Source: an uncultured Flavobacteriaceae bacterium
GTDB taxonomy: Bacteria > Bacteroidota > Bacteroidia > Flavobacteriales > Flavobacteriaceae
Direction of reading: 5' to 3'
DNA length: 64,000 nt
NCBI GenBank assembly: GCA_947504035.1
Contig: CANNGA010000004.1
Coordinates: 186,001-250,000 of the forward strand
The notes beneath the pieces were generated by a model, which did no database searches, was not told where the DNA came from, and saw only the letters and a list, made by a program, of their open reading frames with translations. Of the stretch, positions 1 to 9,831 are shown piece after piece; the stretch's first letter is position 1, and each line of letters starts with the position of its first letter. The position numbers and the translations under genes are program-made.

Positions 1-1025
1 AGTTTTATTTTGGTTTTTAGTTTTCCAGAATGGTTAGGCGTAGGATTTCCAAAAGGACCCCTTATGGCGAAGCGATTTATGCCGTGTTTTCCAATCCAAT
101 CTTCATCAACCACCTGGTCGTCTCTATTCCAGGCTTTTACTCTAACATAAACATCGTTTTTAAAATGCGTTAATACCACACCATCTCTAACAGTAGCATT
201 AAAATCGCGTAGGGCATTAGGATTAAGGTTTGCTGTCACTATAGGTCTGTTAAGTGTTGCGGCTTTAAACCTAGTGTTAGGCTTTTTAAAATCTGTAATC
301 TTAAAATTATTCACGGCATTTTTTAGAATACTATGATTAGTGATATTGGCAAATTTGGTAAGGTCACCAGCAATTTTAGTGGCGTTTTTAGCATTCATTT
401 TATGAAACTGTTGTAATGTGAACTTTTTTCTGCCACGCCTAGAGGTATGATGCGTACCGCGGTTGGGGTTTACAGTATCATTATCTGTATTGCGGGTAAA
501 TTGAATGTCTACAGCACAGACTTCATCAATTTCCCAATCGGATTTTGTAGGGACATAAAAAGGTCTGAAACCCGTCATAACCGTATCCATATAAGTCGAA
601 AATTGAGTATCAGTATTGCTGTGTACGGCACTAACGAGTTTAATGTATTTTGAGATATTTTTATAATGCCAATCTAAAGCCACATGATCGTGTTTTGTTT
701 TTTTTATAAAATACAATCTGTTGGCAAACGGGAGTATGCTGTGCTGCGCTGTGGCGATATTTAGGTGAAACAAATCGGCACTGTTGATACGGTAAGATTT
801 TTTATTGGCTTTAAACAGGTCTACATTTTTAATTGATTTTTCAGGCAAATTCATCACATACACTTTGAAGGTGCCTTTATGAGTGTTGTCTTTACGAAAG
901 GGGAGTCCAAGCCTGGTATCGAAATTCCAACGCAGGTGTATGCCGTCATTTACGGTGTCATCATTTTTAAATCCTGCACCTAAAACACTAAATAATGTTG
1001 GTTTCCAAAGTTTTTTTCTACGCAT
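1..1025 (-). CDS. Partial large hypothetical protein (5' part, runs off window)
   Basis: An open frame starts with ATG at 1025 on the minus strand and stays open for 341 codons to the window edge, so the C-terminus is missing. It begins MRRKKLWKPTLFSVLGAG, has no signal peptide, and carries the motif GIHLRW at residues 28-33. The visible part is rich in beta-type and basic segments (for example TSRRGRKKF near residue 195). It starts 19 bases after the stop of the 1967-residue gene upstream, so the two probably share a transcript. I do not recognise the family. GIHLRW-type openings are, from memory, seen in large proteins of Bacteroidota phage-tail-like loci, but that is a weak link. Function unknown. 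Confidence 0.75.
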   Translation of the reverse strand, partial: MRRKKLWKPTLFSVLGAGFKNDDTVNDGIHLRWNFDTRLGLPFRKDNTHKGTFKVYVMNLPEKSIKNVDLFKANKKSYRINSADLFHLNIATAQHSILPFANRLYFIKKTKHDHVALDWHYKNISKYIKLVSAVHSNTDTQFSTYMDTVMTGFRPFYVPTKSDWEIDEVCAVDIQFTRNTDNDTVNPNRGTHHTSRRGRKKFTLQQFHKMNAKNATKIAGDLTKFANITNHSILKNAVNNFKITDFKKPNTRFKAATLNRPIVTANLNPNALRDFNATVRDGVVLTHFKNDVYVRVKAWNRDDQVVDEDWIGKHGINRFAIRGPFGNPTPNHSGKLKTKIK

Positions 1026-1044
1026 TACAATTGGGTTTTTAAGG

Positions 1045-4000
1045 TTATAGTACAGGTATAATCATGTTGTGTTGTTGCACTTGGAGTATGGCACCAAGTC
1101 CAGGTAAATTTTTAGTTTCTTGTAAGGCTTCATTTATGTTTTGAGTTTTAGCCGCAGCGTCTAAATGTATAAAAGTGGCCTCTACATACTGAGTAATGGC
1201 TGTTTTTAGAGCAGCTTCTAAAGAAAACTCGAAGCCTATGGTTGTTTGGGTTTGCAAAGTTTTAAAAGTACTGCCATTTTTAGAGTTTAGGACGAGCATA
1301 CGACTGCCCGAACGGTCTACTAATAGAATACGTTCTTGTGTGGCCTTTTTGGTGCTGTAAATGCCTTGAGCTTGTAAGGCTTCGGCACTTGGTTTTAGAT
1401 GTTGCAAACGCACGCCTTCTTTGCCTAAAAGTGGTTCTGAAAATTCTATAACATGGCCCCAAGTATGTACTACGCCATTAGCATCTCTAGAAATAAGGTG
1501 CGCGACAAGATCGCCATTAGTCCCATAAAGTGGAGCAAGACGACCGCCGTTAGTTCCCAAAAGTTGTTGGTATATTTTTTCTATAGCGGCATCGAACCCT
1601 GTAGCCTCTCCATTTATTACGGCTCCTATATTACTTTGTAAGGTTGCTGCTGCTGTATGGTGATCTAAAACAGGGAGTTGAACAGGCTGTAGCCATAGTT
1701 TTTGATAAGCTTGCACATGTGGTTTAAGCTTTTTGTAGCGTGAGGTTTTAAAGCTAACGGTATAGGGAATGTGGGGTTGTGCTTTAGAGGAATCCTCTAA
1801 TTGTAGCGAGTAGTATGTATCTGGAATTAAGTTACGTTCAAAGACATCTACTTTTAAATGGGTCATGTGCTTAGCGTTTGGTAAGCAATCTTCGACTAAG
1901 GCTTCTAAAGCAGCGTCGGAAGGTAAAGACCCTATATTTAAACTGGTGGTTTTGCGCTTTGCTATGGCATTGCCGTTAATATCAACAACTTTGGTTTGTA
2001 GTGTATTAGGACCATAGTGTTTTTCAAATATCTTTTGAATGAGTCCTCGGTTTTTTAACGTGATAAGCGGTAAAAATGATTCTGTATATAGGGGCTGCAT
2101 CTCTGGCATTGGAAATGAGAAACCTACATATTTACTTATATGTTGCGAGGGTGTTTTTTCGGTTCTAAAGGTTAGGGTTTTAAATTTAGAATCGGCTGCG
2201 TTACTGCTATTTTTGGTATAGGTTTTTTCTAAAGGTTGTAATTTATCGGCATTACTTCCTGTAATGCGGGCTGTACCGTGTGAAGAGACTTTATAGGTAA
2301 TGCTGTAGTCACGATTTGGTGCCATAAGCATGGTGTCCCAGATTTCATTAATTCCTTCTTCATTAGTAACTGGTGCGCCATTATCACAGCCAGCAACACA
2401 GGTTTTACCCCAATGCCCATGCTGGTTATGGTTTTGTTCGAAACACAGTTCTACAAGTGCCATATAAGCGACAACATTAAGAGTGTTAACATGACGTGCA
2501 AATTGAAAAATGCTATCAGCAGTACCAAAGCTAGAGAATTGTGTTGGTGTAAAATGTGTTGCTGCGACTCCTGTGCTGTTTTTTTTAGGAAAGGCTATTG
2601 TATGTGGCCCTTCAACTTCTATATAGTCTATTAGTGCGCTAAGTGTTTTGGCCTCAAAACTAATTCTAAACCAGAGTTGCCCCTTGTCACGACATGTAAT
2701 TTTATCGGTAGGGATGTTTACAGATAGGACTTCGGAATTCTGCTGAATGCCTACTGATACAGTTCTAAAACCACAAGGTGATCGCGGGTCGGAGACTAAA
2801 GTAATAGGAATTTTAATGGGATCTAAAATGCTGCGTAATTTAACATGAAAGATGATGATAAAAAAACCTGTAACTGTTTTAGGGTTAGATGTGCCTCCAA
2901 ATATTAAAAAGTCGCACTGTACTTTCGTAGAATCTGGTGGATTTAGACGGGTACGGTGTGCGAGTAAAAGCATGCTGTTCTGCCACTGTAAACGCACGTC
3001 TTGTAGCGTGGTGTTGTTAAACGTTATGGGAAGGTACTCCAGCTCTCGTATTACAGTAGCACCCAGAGGACTATCGAAAACCAAACGGTTTTTATCTCCA
3101 ACAGCTTCTAATTCTGGTTGCTCATCACGGTCTATAATACAAATATGGGTAGGGCGTTTGCAGGGGGCTACGTAGGATGTGGTTAGCCTAGAATCGTAAA
3201 ATTTACCTAGCTCTTCTTTTTGGAATTGCAATTCAGGATTTAATAATGTATTTAAGTAAATGGCATGATGGTGCTCTGTGGTCGTGTCTGGGCCATCATC
3301 TGTATACAGTGCAGGAGGTTCCCATGTGGCTACGGTTTCAGTTATAATTTGTTTATCACCTCCGCCAATGTCTTCATGTGAAATTTGAATGAAGTCTAAG
3401 ACATGTTTTAATTCAATGTCATATTCATCACCAACAAACTTACTCGTGGTTTTTTCGGTAAGATTGCTATTGGCAGGATTTTCGTCGTTAATGGTAAGTT
3501 GGGTTTTAGAGACACCAGCCTCGGGGGCATTAAGGATTTCAAAAATAGGTTTGTTAAATTTTAATGCAATTATGGCATCTATAGGTACTGTGATACTGTT
3601 AGATTCGAGCTCTTGGGATATCGATTCTGATCTGGATAGGGCCACAGATGAGGTTTCTAATATAGGCTCGGCAATCATATTACTAGCATCGCCGCCTTGT
3701 AGCGCAAAATCGACAGAGGCTTCAATATCATCAAAAGGCCAGGGGAGGCCTATGGATATTTTAAGCTCACCCATAAACCTATAAAAACTTGGACTTGCCA
3801 AACCATAAAGACGAGCGGCGAGTGCGATCTTAAATTTAAAGAAGAAGACTTTAATTCTAATGTAGCCCATAGCAAATAATTCTCCGAAGATTAAAAACGG
3901 ATCGAAACTTACAGCGATATTATAGCCTAGAGCAGCAAAAAGCTTAACATTTAAAAAGCTAGGGCCGTAGGTTTTTGGACCTAATTGCCACATGCCGCCT

Positions 4001-6948
4001 TGTCCATAGGCAGGCCCTGGGATGTCTGGACGGCTAAAATCGCTACCAGGGTCCAGACCAAATTCTTTAAGTGCTCTAGTGTCGAAAACATTATAGGCTT
4101 TTACAGCAAAGAGGTCTAAAATACGGGCTTCAACAGGTCCCCCTTGGGTGCTGAGATAGTGTCCTAAATACAGCCAAAATACACCAGGACCTGTGCCAAG
4201 CTCGAATGGTGCTTTTACAAGTAAAATTTTACCATCGTCTTCTTTAATACGGTATTCGAAAACAGCTTTTATGGCAAAAGTTCTCGAAGCGTGTTCGTAT
4301 ACAATAACAACAGCGAGTTTGGCGCTTATGGGCTTTAGAACGGCATAACCCGCTAAAGCAATCCAAAATTCGGGAAAGCCTACCATAAGTATGGTGTCTA
4401 CCGAAATGGTTTTCCCTTGATCCATCGCAGAACCTGCTTTTACAAACAAGCCAATGGCGTATTTATCTTTGTCGTTATCAAAATCTCGAGAAGGATGCCA
4501 TGTCGTACCGTCGGTAGCAGGAACACTAGGCCAATCTTTTACATTATTAAAGGAACCATTACCAGAACCAAGGATCCAATTGGCAATACCCATAGCGCTA
4601 TTATCACCAGACGTATTTCCGGGGGCAATATTACGGCCAAATAAACCGCCAAGCCCAAAGACGCCTACAGGTCCTATAACAAATAAAGGCGTTTTACCTT
4701 CGTAATGCACTTCTACAAAAAGGAAATCGTATTTGGTTCCATTGGCTGGTCCTTCTTGGTTTGTGGCTTCACCCCATACAAACTCACCCCCAAACTGATA
4801 ATTGTAGTTTTTAACTTTAAAGAGGGCTTCCATATTATCTGGAGCCACAAGAGGACCACTGTAAATAACGCCCACATCGACACTAATTTTATTTTGGGTA
4901 CCTTTAAAACCAGGAATGGGTTTATTAAGATCGAAGATGCCTTCGGCGTATACCACATTGGGAATTACAAAGGTAAATTTAGGTTCTATGGCTAGTTGTG
5001 CCGACCATTCGAAGTTAAATTCTGGCCAAAAATAGAAAATAGCACCTACGGCAGGAGTATTTACTGCAAAAGCGGAATTACCTAGGCCTTTTAAATGAAT
5101 GGCAAGACCAAATTGTTTATCTGGCGCGGTGTCTTTCTGTACAAATTGAAAGGCAACAATAGGTTTTGGAAAGTCTGAGCTATCATCAGAGGGGGCATCG
5201 TCTCTTAAAATAATCTCAGGGAGTTTTTTAGCCGTAACACTCAAGTCTTTTTCTTGGAACAAACGGCGTATGTCCTGAGGTATTTCTGGCATAAAGGTAA
5301 CCCCGTTATCCTCTTTTTTAATACGCAGGATAAGGTCTTTAAAATCGAGCTCTAAAAACCCTTTAATATCGAGCTTGTCTGCTGTTTTGTCAAATAGTCC
5401 AGAAGGCGTATTACTTGCTGTTAACCCTATATCTCCGATGGCATTAAACAGCTCCATTATAGTACTATCGAGTTTCATTTTCACTCTAAAATCAATAAGG
5501 ATTTCGTGTAAATATTCGGTGCCTGAGTTCTTTTGAATGGCTATAAAACGGTAGCCTAATTTAGGAAGTGCTATCTGCTCGAGTCGTGGTAAAAATGCAG
5601 GGTTGCCTGCTAAATGCGCTCCAGCATCGGCAATGGCAAGAAACATAAGTGCAAGACCACCTACTGCAGGCCCTGCTTCGTCGTCATTAATGCCTTTAAC
5701 AAAAGCGAATACGCCAAAACCACCACCAACAGCCCATAAGAGGGCATTGGCTACAATGCCATTAAACTCTAAACCTGCATCGGCATTGTCTACAGAAATA
5801 GCTTCCATAATAATGTCTGCCCCCCAAATGGTACGCGCTGTTGTCTCATGACGTAGCAGTCCAATTTTTGTTTTTAAATCACCATTAAAATCTACCAAGT
5901 TAGCACCTTGCGTGTTTGTTTCGGTTCTTGCGGTTTGTATTACATCATTTTGATTAGACGTGTTTGTGTTTGCAGTAGCACTAGAAGAGGTGGTTCTTAC
6001 ACGATCTGAGGCTTTATGTAAATTCCACACTGCACTTAGGGCAGAGGTGATTACTTCATTATTGCGAATCTCGACTTCACCGCTAATAGATTTTAAGAGA
6101 TGTTCTGTATTATTGGAAGTGTATGCCAGTTTCGCTTTTCCAGAAAATAAACCATCGAAACCGTATAGAAAACCATCAATACCAGCGACAATAAATTCTT
6201 TGGTGTCTTTGTCTATAGGGATAAGAACATCTATTTCTTTCGCACCAATACCCTTCCAAGATGGGTCGTATACTTCGGGGTATAGTGCTGAGAAATTGGT
6301 AGCCCCAGTTTCTGTGAGGTCTAAGAATAGATTATCAATTACGAAGCCTGTTTCCATAAGCCAAGGGAATACCAAAACTTTGTCGTTTAAATCGAATTCT
6401 ATAATGCCTTTTGCTACATCCGCAATGCCTGTTAAGCTTTCATAAAACTGTACAGAAGATATAATTTTGTTGGCATCGGTTAGGTGAAAATTAAACTCTA
6501 AAGCTGCCGATAGCGGGAGCTCTATTTTAACGGTTTGATCGGCATTTTTATAACCGATAACCTTATTGCCTTGCTTTTCTTTATCGGCAAATACTGCTGT
6601 TTCCTTATCGAGTTCAAGGTAAATTTTAGAATGGCCCCCGCCGTCTTGAAAGAAAGAAAATAACATGCCAATGTGCGTGGGCTTACCATCTTCGATATGT
6701 AATCCTGCACGAGCTGAAAATGAACCGCCTTCAATTTTTAATTTGCCGATACCAAAATCAAAAGATTGCTCTGCAGCTCCTGTATCTAAGGTTTTAGTCC
6801 ACACAATATCGGTATCGGTGGTACTTAAATTGCCTTGGGTGCCGTTAGCTGCTATAAATAGGCCTAAAAAACTCGCGGCAGAAAGTCCTAACCAACCTGC
6901 GTCTTCGAGTTCGTCAGATAGTTTTGCAATTTTAAAATCGTCGGCCAT
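1045..6948 (-). CDS. Giant beta-rich hypothetical protein (1967 aa)
   Basis: The frame can be opened at 7008, but the first 20 codons (MCCLSITPIHVITIDLIFSV) look non-coding. ATG at 6948, giving MADDFKIAKLSDELEDAGW, is the better start. There is no signal peptide and no classical catalytic motif. Residues about 60-1200 alternate hydrophobic and Gly/Asp-rich strands of the kind seen in very large proteins with DUF6603-like regions; this resemblance is an impression. The last 800 residues are more mixed and hold a phrase of the type YTVSFKTSRY, followed by a mixed C-terminal region. The partial gene at 1-1025 follows in the same direction. Possible roles are an injection-system accessory or cargo protein, or a cytoplasmic scaffold. 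None is shown by the sequence. Confidence 0.8.
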   Translation of the reverse strand: MADDFKIAKLSDELEDAGWLGLSAASFLGLFIAANGTQGNLSTTDTDIVWTKTLDTGAAEQSFDFGIGKLKIEGGSFSARAGLHIEDGKPTHIGMLFSFFQDGGGHSKIYLELDKETAVFADKEKQGNKVIGYKNADQTVKIELPLSAALEFNFHLTDANKIISSVQFYESLTGIADVAKGIIEFDLNDKVLVFPWLMETGFVIDNLFLDLTETGATNFSALYPEVYDPSWKGIGAKEIDVLIPIDKDTKEFIVAGIDGFLYGFDGLFSGKAKLAYTSNNTEHLLKSISGEVEIRNNEVITSALSAVWNLHKASDRVRTTSSSATANTNTSNQNDVIQTARTETNTQGANLVDFNGDLKTKIGLLRHETTARTIWGADIIMEAISVDNADAGLEFNGIVANALLWAVGGGFGVFAFVKGINDDEAGPAVGGLALMFLAIADAGAHLAGNPAFLPRLEQIALPKLGYRFIAIQKNSGTEYLHEILIDFRVKMKLDSTIMELFNAIGDIGLTASNTPSGLFDKTADKLDIKGFLELDFKDLILRIKKEDNGVTFMPEIPQDIRRLFQEKDLSVTAKKLPEIILRDDAPSDDSSDFPKPIVAFQFVQKDTAPDKQFGLAIHLKGLGNSAFAVNTPAVGAIFYFWPEFNFEWSAQLAIEPKFTFVIPNVVYAEGIFDLNKPIPGFKGTQNKISVDVGVIYSGPLVAPDNMEALFKVKNYNYQFGGEFVWGEATNQEGPANGTKYDFLFVEVHYEGKTPLFVIGPVGVFGLGGLFGRNIAPGNTSGDNSAMGIANWILGSGNGSFNNVKDWPSVPATDGTTWHPSRDFDNDKDKYAIGLFVKAGSAMDQGKTISVDTILMVGFPEFWIALAGYAVLKPISAKLAVVIVYEHASRTFAIKAVFEYRIKEDDGKILLVKAPFELGTGPGVFWLYLGHYLSTQGGPVEARILDLFAVKAYNVFDTRALKEFGLDPGSDFSRPDIPGPAYGQGGMWQLGPKTYGPSFLNVKLFAALGYNIAVSFDPFLIFGELFAMGYIRIKVFFFKFKIALAARLYGLASPSFYRFMGELKISIGLPWPFDDIEASVDFALQGGDASNMIAEPILETSSVALSRSESISQELESNSITVPIDAIIALKFNKPIFEILNAPEAGVSKTQLTINDENPANSNLTEKTTSKFVGDEYDIELKHVLDFIQISHEDIGGGDKQIITETVATWEPPALYTDDGPDTTTEHHHAIYLNTLLNPELQFQKEELGKFYDSRLTTSYVAPCKRPTHICIIDRDEQPELEAVGDKNRLVFDSPLGATVIRELEYLPITFNNTTLQDVRLQWQNSMLLLAHRTRLNPPDSTKVQCDFLIFGGTSNPKTVTGFFIIIFHVKLRSILDPIKIPITLVSDPRSPCGFRTVSVGIQQNSEVLSVNIPTDKITCRDKGQLWFRISFEAKTLSALIDYIEVEGPHTIAFPKKNSTGVAATHFTPTQFSSFGTADSIFQFARHVNTLNVVAYMALVELCFEQNHNQHGHWGKTCVAGCDNGAPVTNEEGINEIWDTMLMAPNRDYSITYKVSSHGTARITGSNADKLQPLEKTYTKNSSNAADSKFKTLTFRTEKTPSQHISKYVGFSFPMPEMQPLYTESFLPLITLKNRGLIQKIFEKHYGPNTLQTKVVDINGNAIAKRKTTSLNIGSLPSDAALEALVEDCLPNAKHMTHLKVDVFERNLIPDTYYSLQLEDSSKAQPHIPYTVSFKTSRYKKLKPHVQAYQKLWLQPVQLPVLDHHTAAATLQSNIGAVINGEATGFDAAIEKIYQQLLGTNGGRLAPLYGTNGDLVAHLISRDANGVVHTWGHVIEFSEPLLGKEGVRLQHLKPSAEALQAQGIYSTKKATQERILLVDRSGSRMLVLNSKNGSTFKTLQTQTTIGFEFSLEAALKTAITQYVEATFIHLDAAAKTQNINEALQETKNLPGLGAILQVQQHNMIIPVL

Positions 6949-7008
6949 TACAGAAAATATTAGATCAATGGTTATTACATGAATGGGTGTGATAGACAAA
7001 CAGCACAA

Positions 7009-7489
7009 AAAGACGTGATGTATCTAAACTAAAGGCATACTGGGGTTTAAAATCTACTAAAAATAGAATACTTTAAACTATAACCTAGTGTATACCAGCG
7101 GTAAAGATGGTATGGCGCATTGTATTAAAATAGTTCTTAGGCGGGGGCGCGTGTGTTAAACAGATGGTACAGGGACTAGTAATGCTGTACGTAATGTATA
7201 TTGCGTCTTAAATCTAGTTTGTACACCCAATTTAAGGCTAGGTCTCTCTAAACAACGTTAGTGCTATTAATGTGTAAGAAGATGCCTCTAAGTAAGATTG
7301 AAATCGCTGTTTTTCAAAACTTTATAGATGAAAAGATGATTTATTAGTTGTAATGCTTTTTTTTGTGATGAATTTTAGGGCAAGCTTGTGTGTGACGTGT
7401 TGGTTATGTCTTAAAAATGAGGTTTTTAAATTTATTTTTAACTTGAAATCATAATTATGAATAGATGTAAATTTTAAATATGCGTTACC
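7009..7489. other. Gene-free stretch upstream of the giant gene
   Basis: About 480 bases between the restriction-endonuclease stop and the giant gene. I see no convincing ORF, RNA gene or strong hairpin. It probably holds the promoter of the giant gene, but I found no full TTTG-N19-TAnnTTTG match. Confidence 0.4.
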
Positions 7490-8569
7490 TTATTTTATAA
7501 ATCTAATTTGTAGATTGAGTTTAAAATAAAGTTCTCCATCTTCTTGGTAAATTGAACCAAAATTGTGTCTATTAGAACTAGCAGTATCTAGTTTTGTGTT
7601 ATTAAAGAGGTAATTTTCAAATTCATTTCTATTGTAAATGTGGTAGCATAGGACATTTCCGTTTTCTTTTACAATTAAATAACCGCCTGTAGCATCATAT
7701 TGTCCAGTCCAAACCTTAGAAGGCATCATCCCTAAAGCAATATCTGTTAAGAAGCGTTTAATTTTGTATTCATAAAATTTGTGTTGATTAGAAACATCAA
7801 AATTTAAGGGGTTTTTTAAGCTTATGTTTTTAACTAAATCGAAAAGGCTAGAATTTTTACTAGAATAAAATTCATAGATAATTTGAGCTAATATTTCGGG
7901 TAATTTGCTGTCAATAAGAATTAGATTATTAGAGAATATTTGTTTTTCTGTTTTTACAAAATCAAATTGTCCACCTGATTTTAAAACAGCATCTATTCTA
8001 TCCATTATCTTACTTTTTGAAGACATTAAATTAATAGCTTCTAGTGTTGATGCATTAAGTTGTGTACGAGATATTTTATAAATAAAATTAGTAGTCTTTC
8101 CTGCATTAAGTAAAGTTGATGGATGTCCTAACTGCGATTTTATACTAAAGCCTAGTGTGGGTTGTTGGTTTGTTCTTTGATCATGAACAACAATAGTAAT
8201 ATCTGTTTTAGTAGTTGAACCAGCTTTTAAAGACATGCAATTAATAGAAGCCATAAATGTTTCAATTTCAGGAATAGAAAACGTTCGTGTTTTATTGTCT
8301 TTGATTTTTTTGAGTAAGAATTCTGCGTTTTCTTTAAATTTTGAAATTTCAATTTTTAAAATTTCTTCTCCTCCAGAAATAAGTATAATTTCATCTTGAA
8401 TCGAATATTCAAAATCATTATTGTTTTCGGTTCTTAAAACGCGTAAAATAGGATAAACAAAACCTTCTAGTTTTTCAATTTCTTTATTACCAAGAAATAA
8501 TTGTTTGTCTCCAAGTAATTTAAAAAGTGTATAAATTTCACTCCATTCGCCTTTATTGCCCGTAATCAT
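7490..8569 (-). CDS. HpaII-family type II restriction endonuclease
   Basis: A 359-residue protein, predicted to be the cleavage partner of the cytosine methyltransferase encoded just upstream. Family assignment rests on the central segment with GFSIKSQLG followed by TLLNAGKTTNFIY, which is characteristic of HpaII-family enzymes, and on the overall length. HpaII cuts CCGG, so that is the likely target here too. The family is known, while the specificity is inferred. The ATG overlaps the methyltransferase stop by 4 bases (ATGA), so the two are translationally coupled. The gene is very AT-rich with many AAA and TTT codons compared with its neighbours, which fits horizontal acquisition. No disruption is visible, so it is probably functional. 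Confidence 0.9.
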   Translation of the reverse strand: MITGNKGEWSEIYTLFKLLGDKQLFLGNKEIEKLEGFVYPILRVLRTENNNDFEYSIQDEIILISGGEEILKIEISKFKENAEFLLKKIKDNKTRTFSIPEIETFMASINCMSLKAGSTTKTDITIVVHDQRTNQQPTLGFSIKSQLGHPSTLLNAGKTTNFIYKISRTQLNASTLEAINLMSSKSKIMDRIDAVLKSGGQFDFVKTEKQIFSNNLILIDSKLPEILAQIIYEFYSSKNSSLFDLVKNISLKNPLNFDVSNQHKFYEYKIKRFLTDIALGMMPSKVWTGQYDATGGYLIVKENGNVLCYHIYNRNEFENYLFNNTKLDTASSNRHNFGSIYQEDGELYFKLNLQIRFIK

Positions 8570-9831
8570 AAAGATTTAAGTTTTTCTATAATTTGTTTAG
8601 CTGTTGCTTGAATAGCAGGAACGGCAACAGAATTTCCAAATTGTTTATAAGCTTGTGCATCTGAAACTACAATTTTATAACTATCAGGGAAACCTTGTAA
8701 TCGCGCCCATTCCCTTGGGGTCATTTTCCTTATACCTTCACGGTTTACATTACCACTAATATTCGTTACAGGTGTGAAATCTTTTAATCTAAAGTCGTGG
8801 AGTAAATTTCTTTCTCGTCCCATTCCTCCGCAAACAACGGCGTTTGCTATTCCGTCATTAGGAATAATCTCGTAACCAAAACCGTTGCCTTTACTTGCAT
8901 GACGCGCTTTATGGTTTCGCAATGTATTGATATAAGTTTCAGAAAGGTAATATTTAACAGAAACGGTTTTCGCTTCTATAATAGCATCTAAAGTTACTTT
9001 TTTCTTGAACGGTTTGGGATATTCAAATTCTGTGATTTTTAAATCATTTCTAAAACCAACAATAAAAATTCTTTCTCTATTTTGAGGCACTCCAAAATGT
9101 TTAGCATTTATGACTTGAGGTTCTGGAACAAAATACCCTAAGTCTTCACGTAAAACATTTAAAATAGTGGCTATTGTTTTGCCTTTGTCATGACTTCTTA
9201 AGCCTTTAACATTTTCTAAGAAGATTGCTTTTGGTTTTTTTTCTTTTATAATTTCGGCTACATCAAAAAATAAAGTACCTCTTGTGTCTTCAAATCCACC
9301 TCTTTTTCCTGCAATGGAAAATGCTTGACAAGGAAACCCAGCACATAAAACATCAAAATTGTCTGGAATGTAATTTTTTGTTGTAGCTTTTGTAATATCT
9401 CCAAAAGGAACTTCTCCAAAATTAGCTTGGTAGGTTTGTTTTGAATATTTATCCCATTCGCTAGTAAAAATACATTTTCCTTTTAAATTTTGAAGGGCAA
9501 GCCTAAAACCACCTATTCCAGCAAATAGATCAATAAATTTGAAGTCTGGTTGCTTAGGAGCAGGAAACGGTAGCTTCTCTTGCTGAAAAATTAAATATTG
9601 TAAAGCTTCTTCAGCAATAGCATTAGAGGTTTTAACATCTGGAAATTTATATTTAAACAAATGTTTAACGTGTTCTATTGCATCAGGTTTGTAGTATTGT
9701 GATATGCCATTTTTATGGTTATGCAAATAGTGCGTAAATGAAGCTTCTGTATCTTTTTCAGATTCTATAAGTGTTATTTTGAATTTTTTTTCTTCAAAAT
9801 TTTCAATAGATATTTTTTCTTTTAGAATCAC
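8566..9831 (-). CDS. DNA (cytosine-5-)-methyltransferase (M.HpaII-like)
   Basis: A C5-cytosine methyltransferase of 421 residues that should protect the genome from the adjacent endonuclease. Canonical motifs are in order: SAM-binding motif I FIDLFAGIGG (residues 99-108), catalytic motif IV GFPCQ with Cys168, motif VI ENV (206-208), motif VIII QNRERIF, and motif X KQFGNSVAVP (about 396-405). The target-recognition region lies between VIII and X. About 95 residues precede motif I, longer than in minimal enzymes; this N-terminal part has no recognised motif. It is the first gene of a two-gene operon with the endonuclease. CCGG, the expected target, occurs at several places in the window (for example near 34566, 44339 and 50893), consistent with protection by methylation rather than site loss. 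Confidence 0.95.
   Translation of the reverse strand: MILKEKISIENFEEKKFKITLIESEKDTEASFTHYLHNHKNGISQYYKPDAIEHVKHLFKYKFPDVKTSNAIAEEALQYLIFQQEKLPFPAPKQPDFKFIDLFAGIGGFRLALQNLKGKCIFTSEWDKYSKQTYQANFGEVPFGDITKATTKNYIPDNFDVLCAGFPCQAFSIAGKRGGFEDTRGTLFFDVAEIIKEKKPKAIFLENVKGLRSHDKGKTIATILNVLREDLGYFVPEPQVINAKHFGVPQNRERIFIVGFRNDLKITEFEYPKPFKKKVTLDAIIEAKTVSVKYYLSETYINTLRNHKARHASKGNGFGYEIIPNDGIANAVVCGGMGRERNLLHDFRLKDFTPVTNISGNVNREGIRKMTPREWARLQGFPDSYKIVVSDAQAYKQFGNSVAVPAIQATAKQIIEKLKSL

Noticed and set aside
5960-6445. 161-codon frame on the plus strand inside the giant gene
   Set aside because: It is antisense to a well-supported gene, has no recognisable motif and no promoter; a shadow frame.
6949-7008. 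Upstream start of the giant gene at 7008
   Set aside because: The extra 20 residues have no coding character and the downstream MADDFK start is typical.
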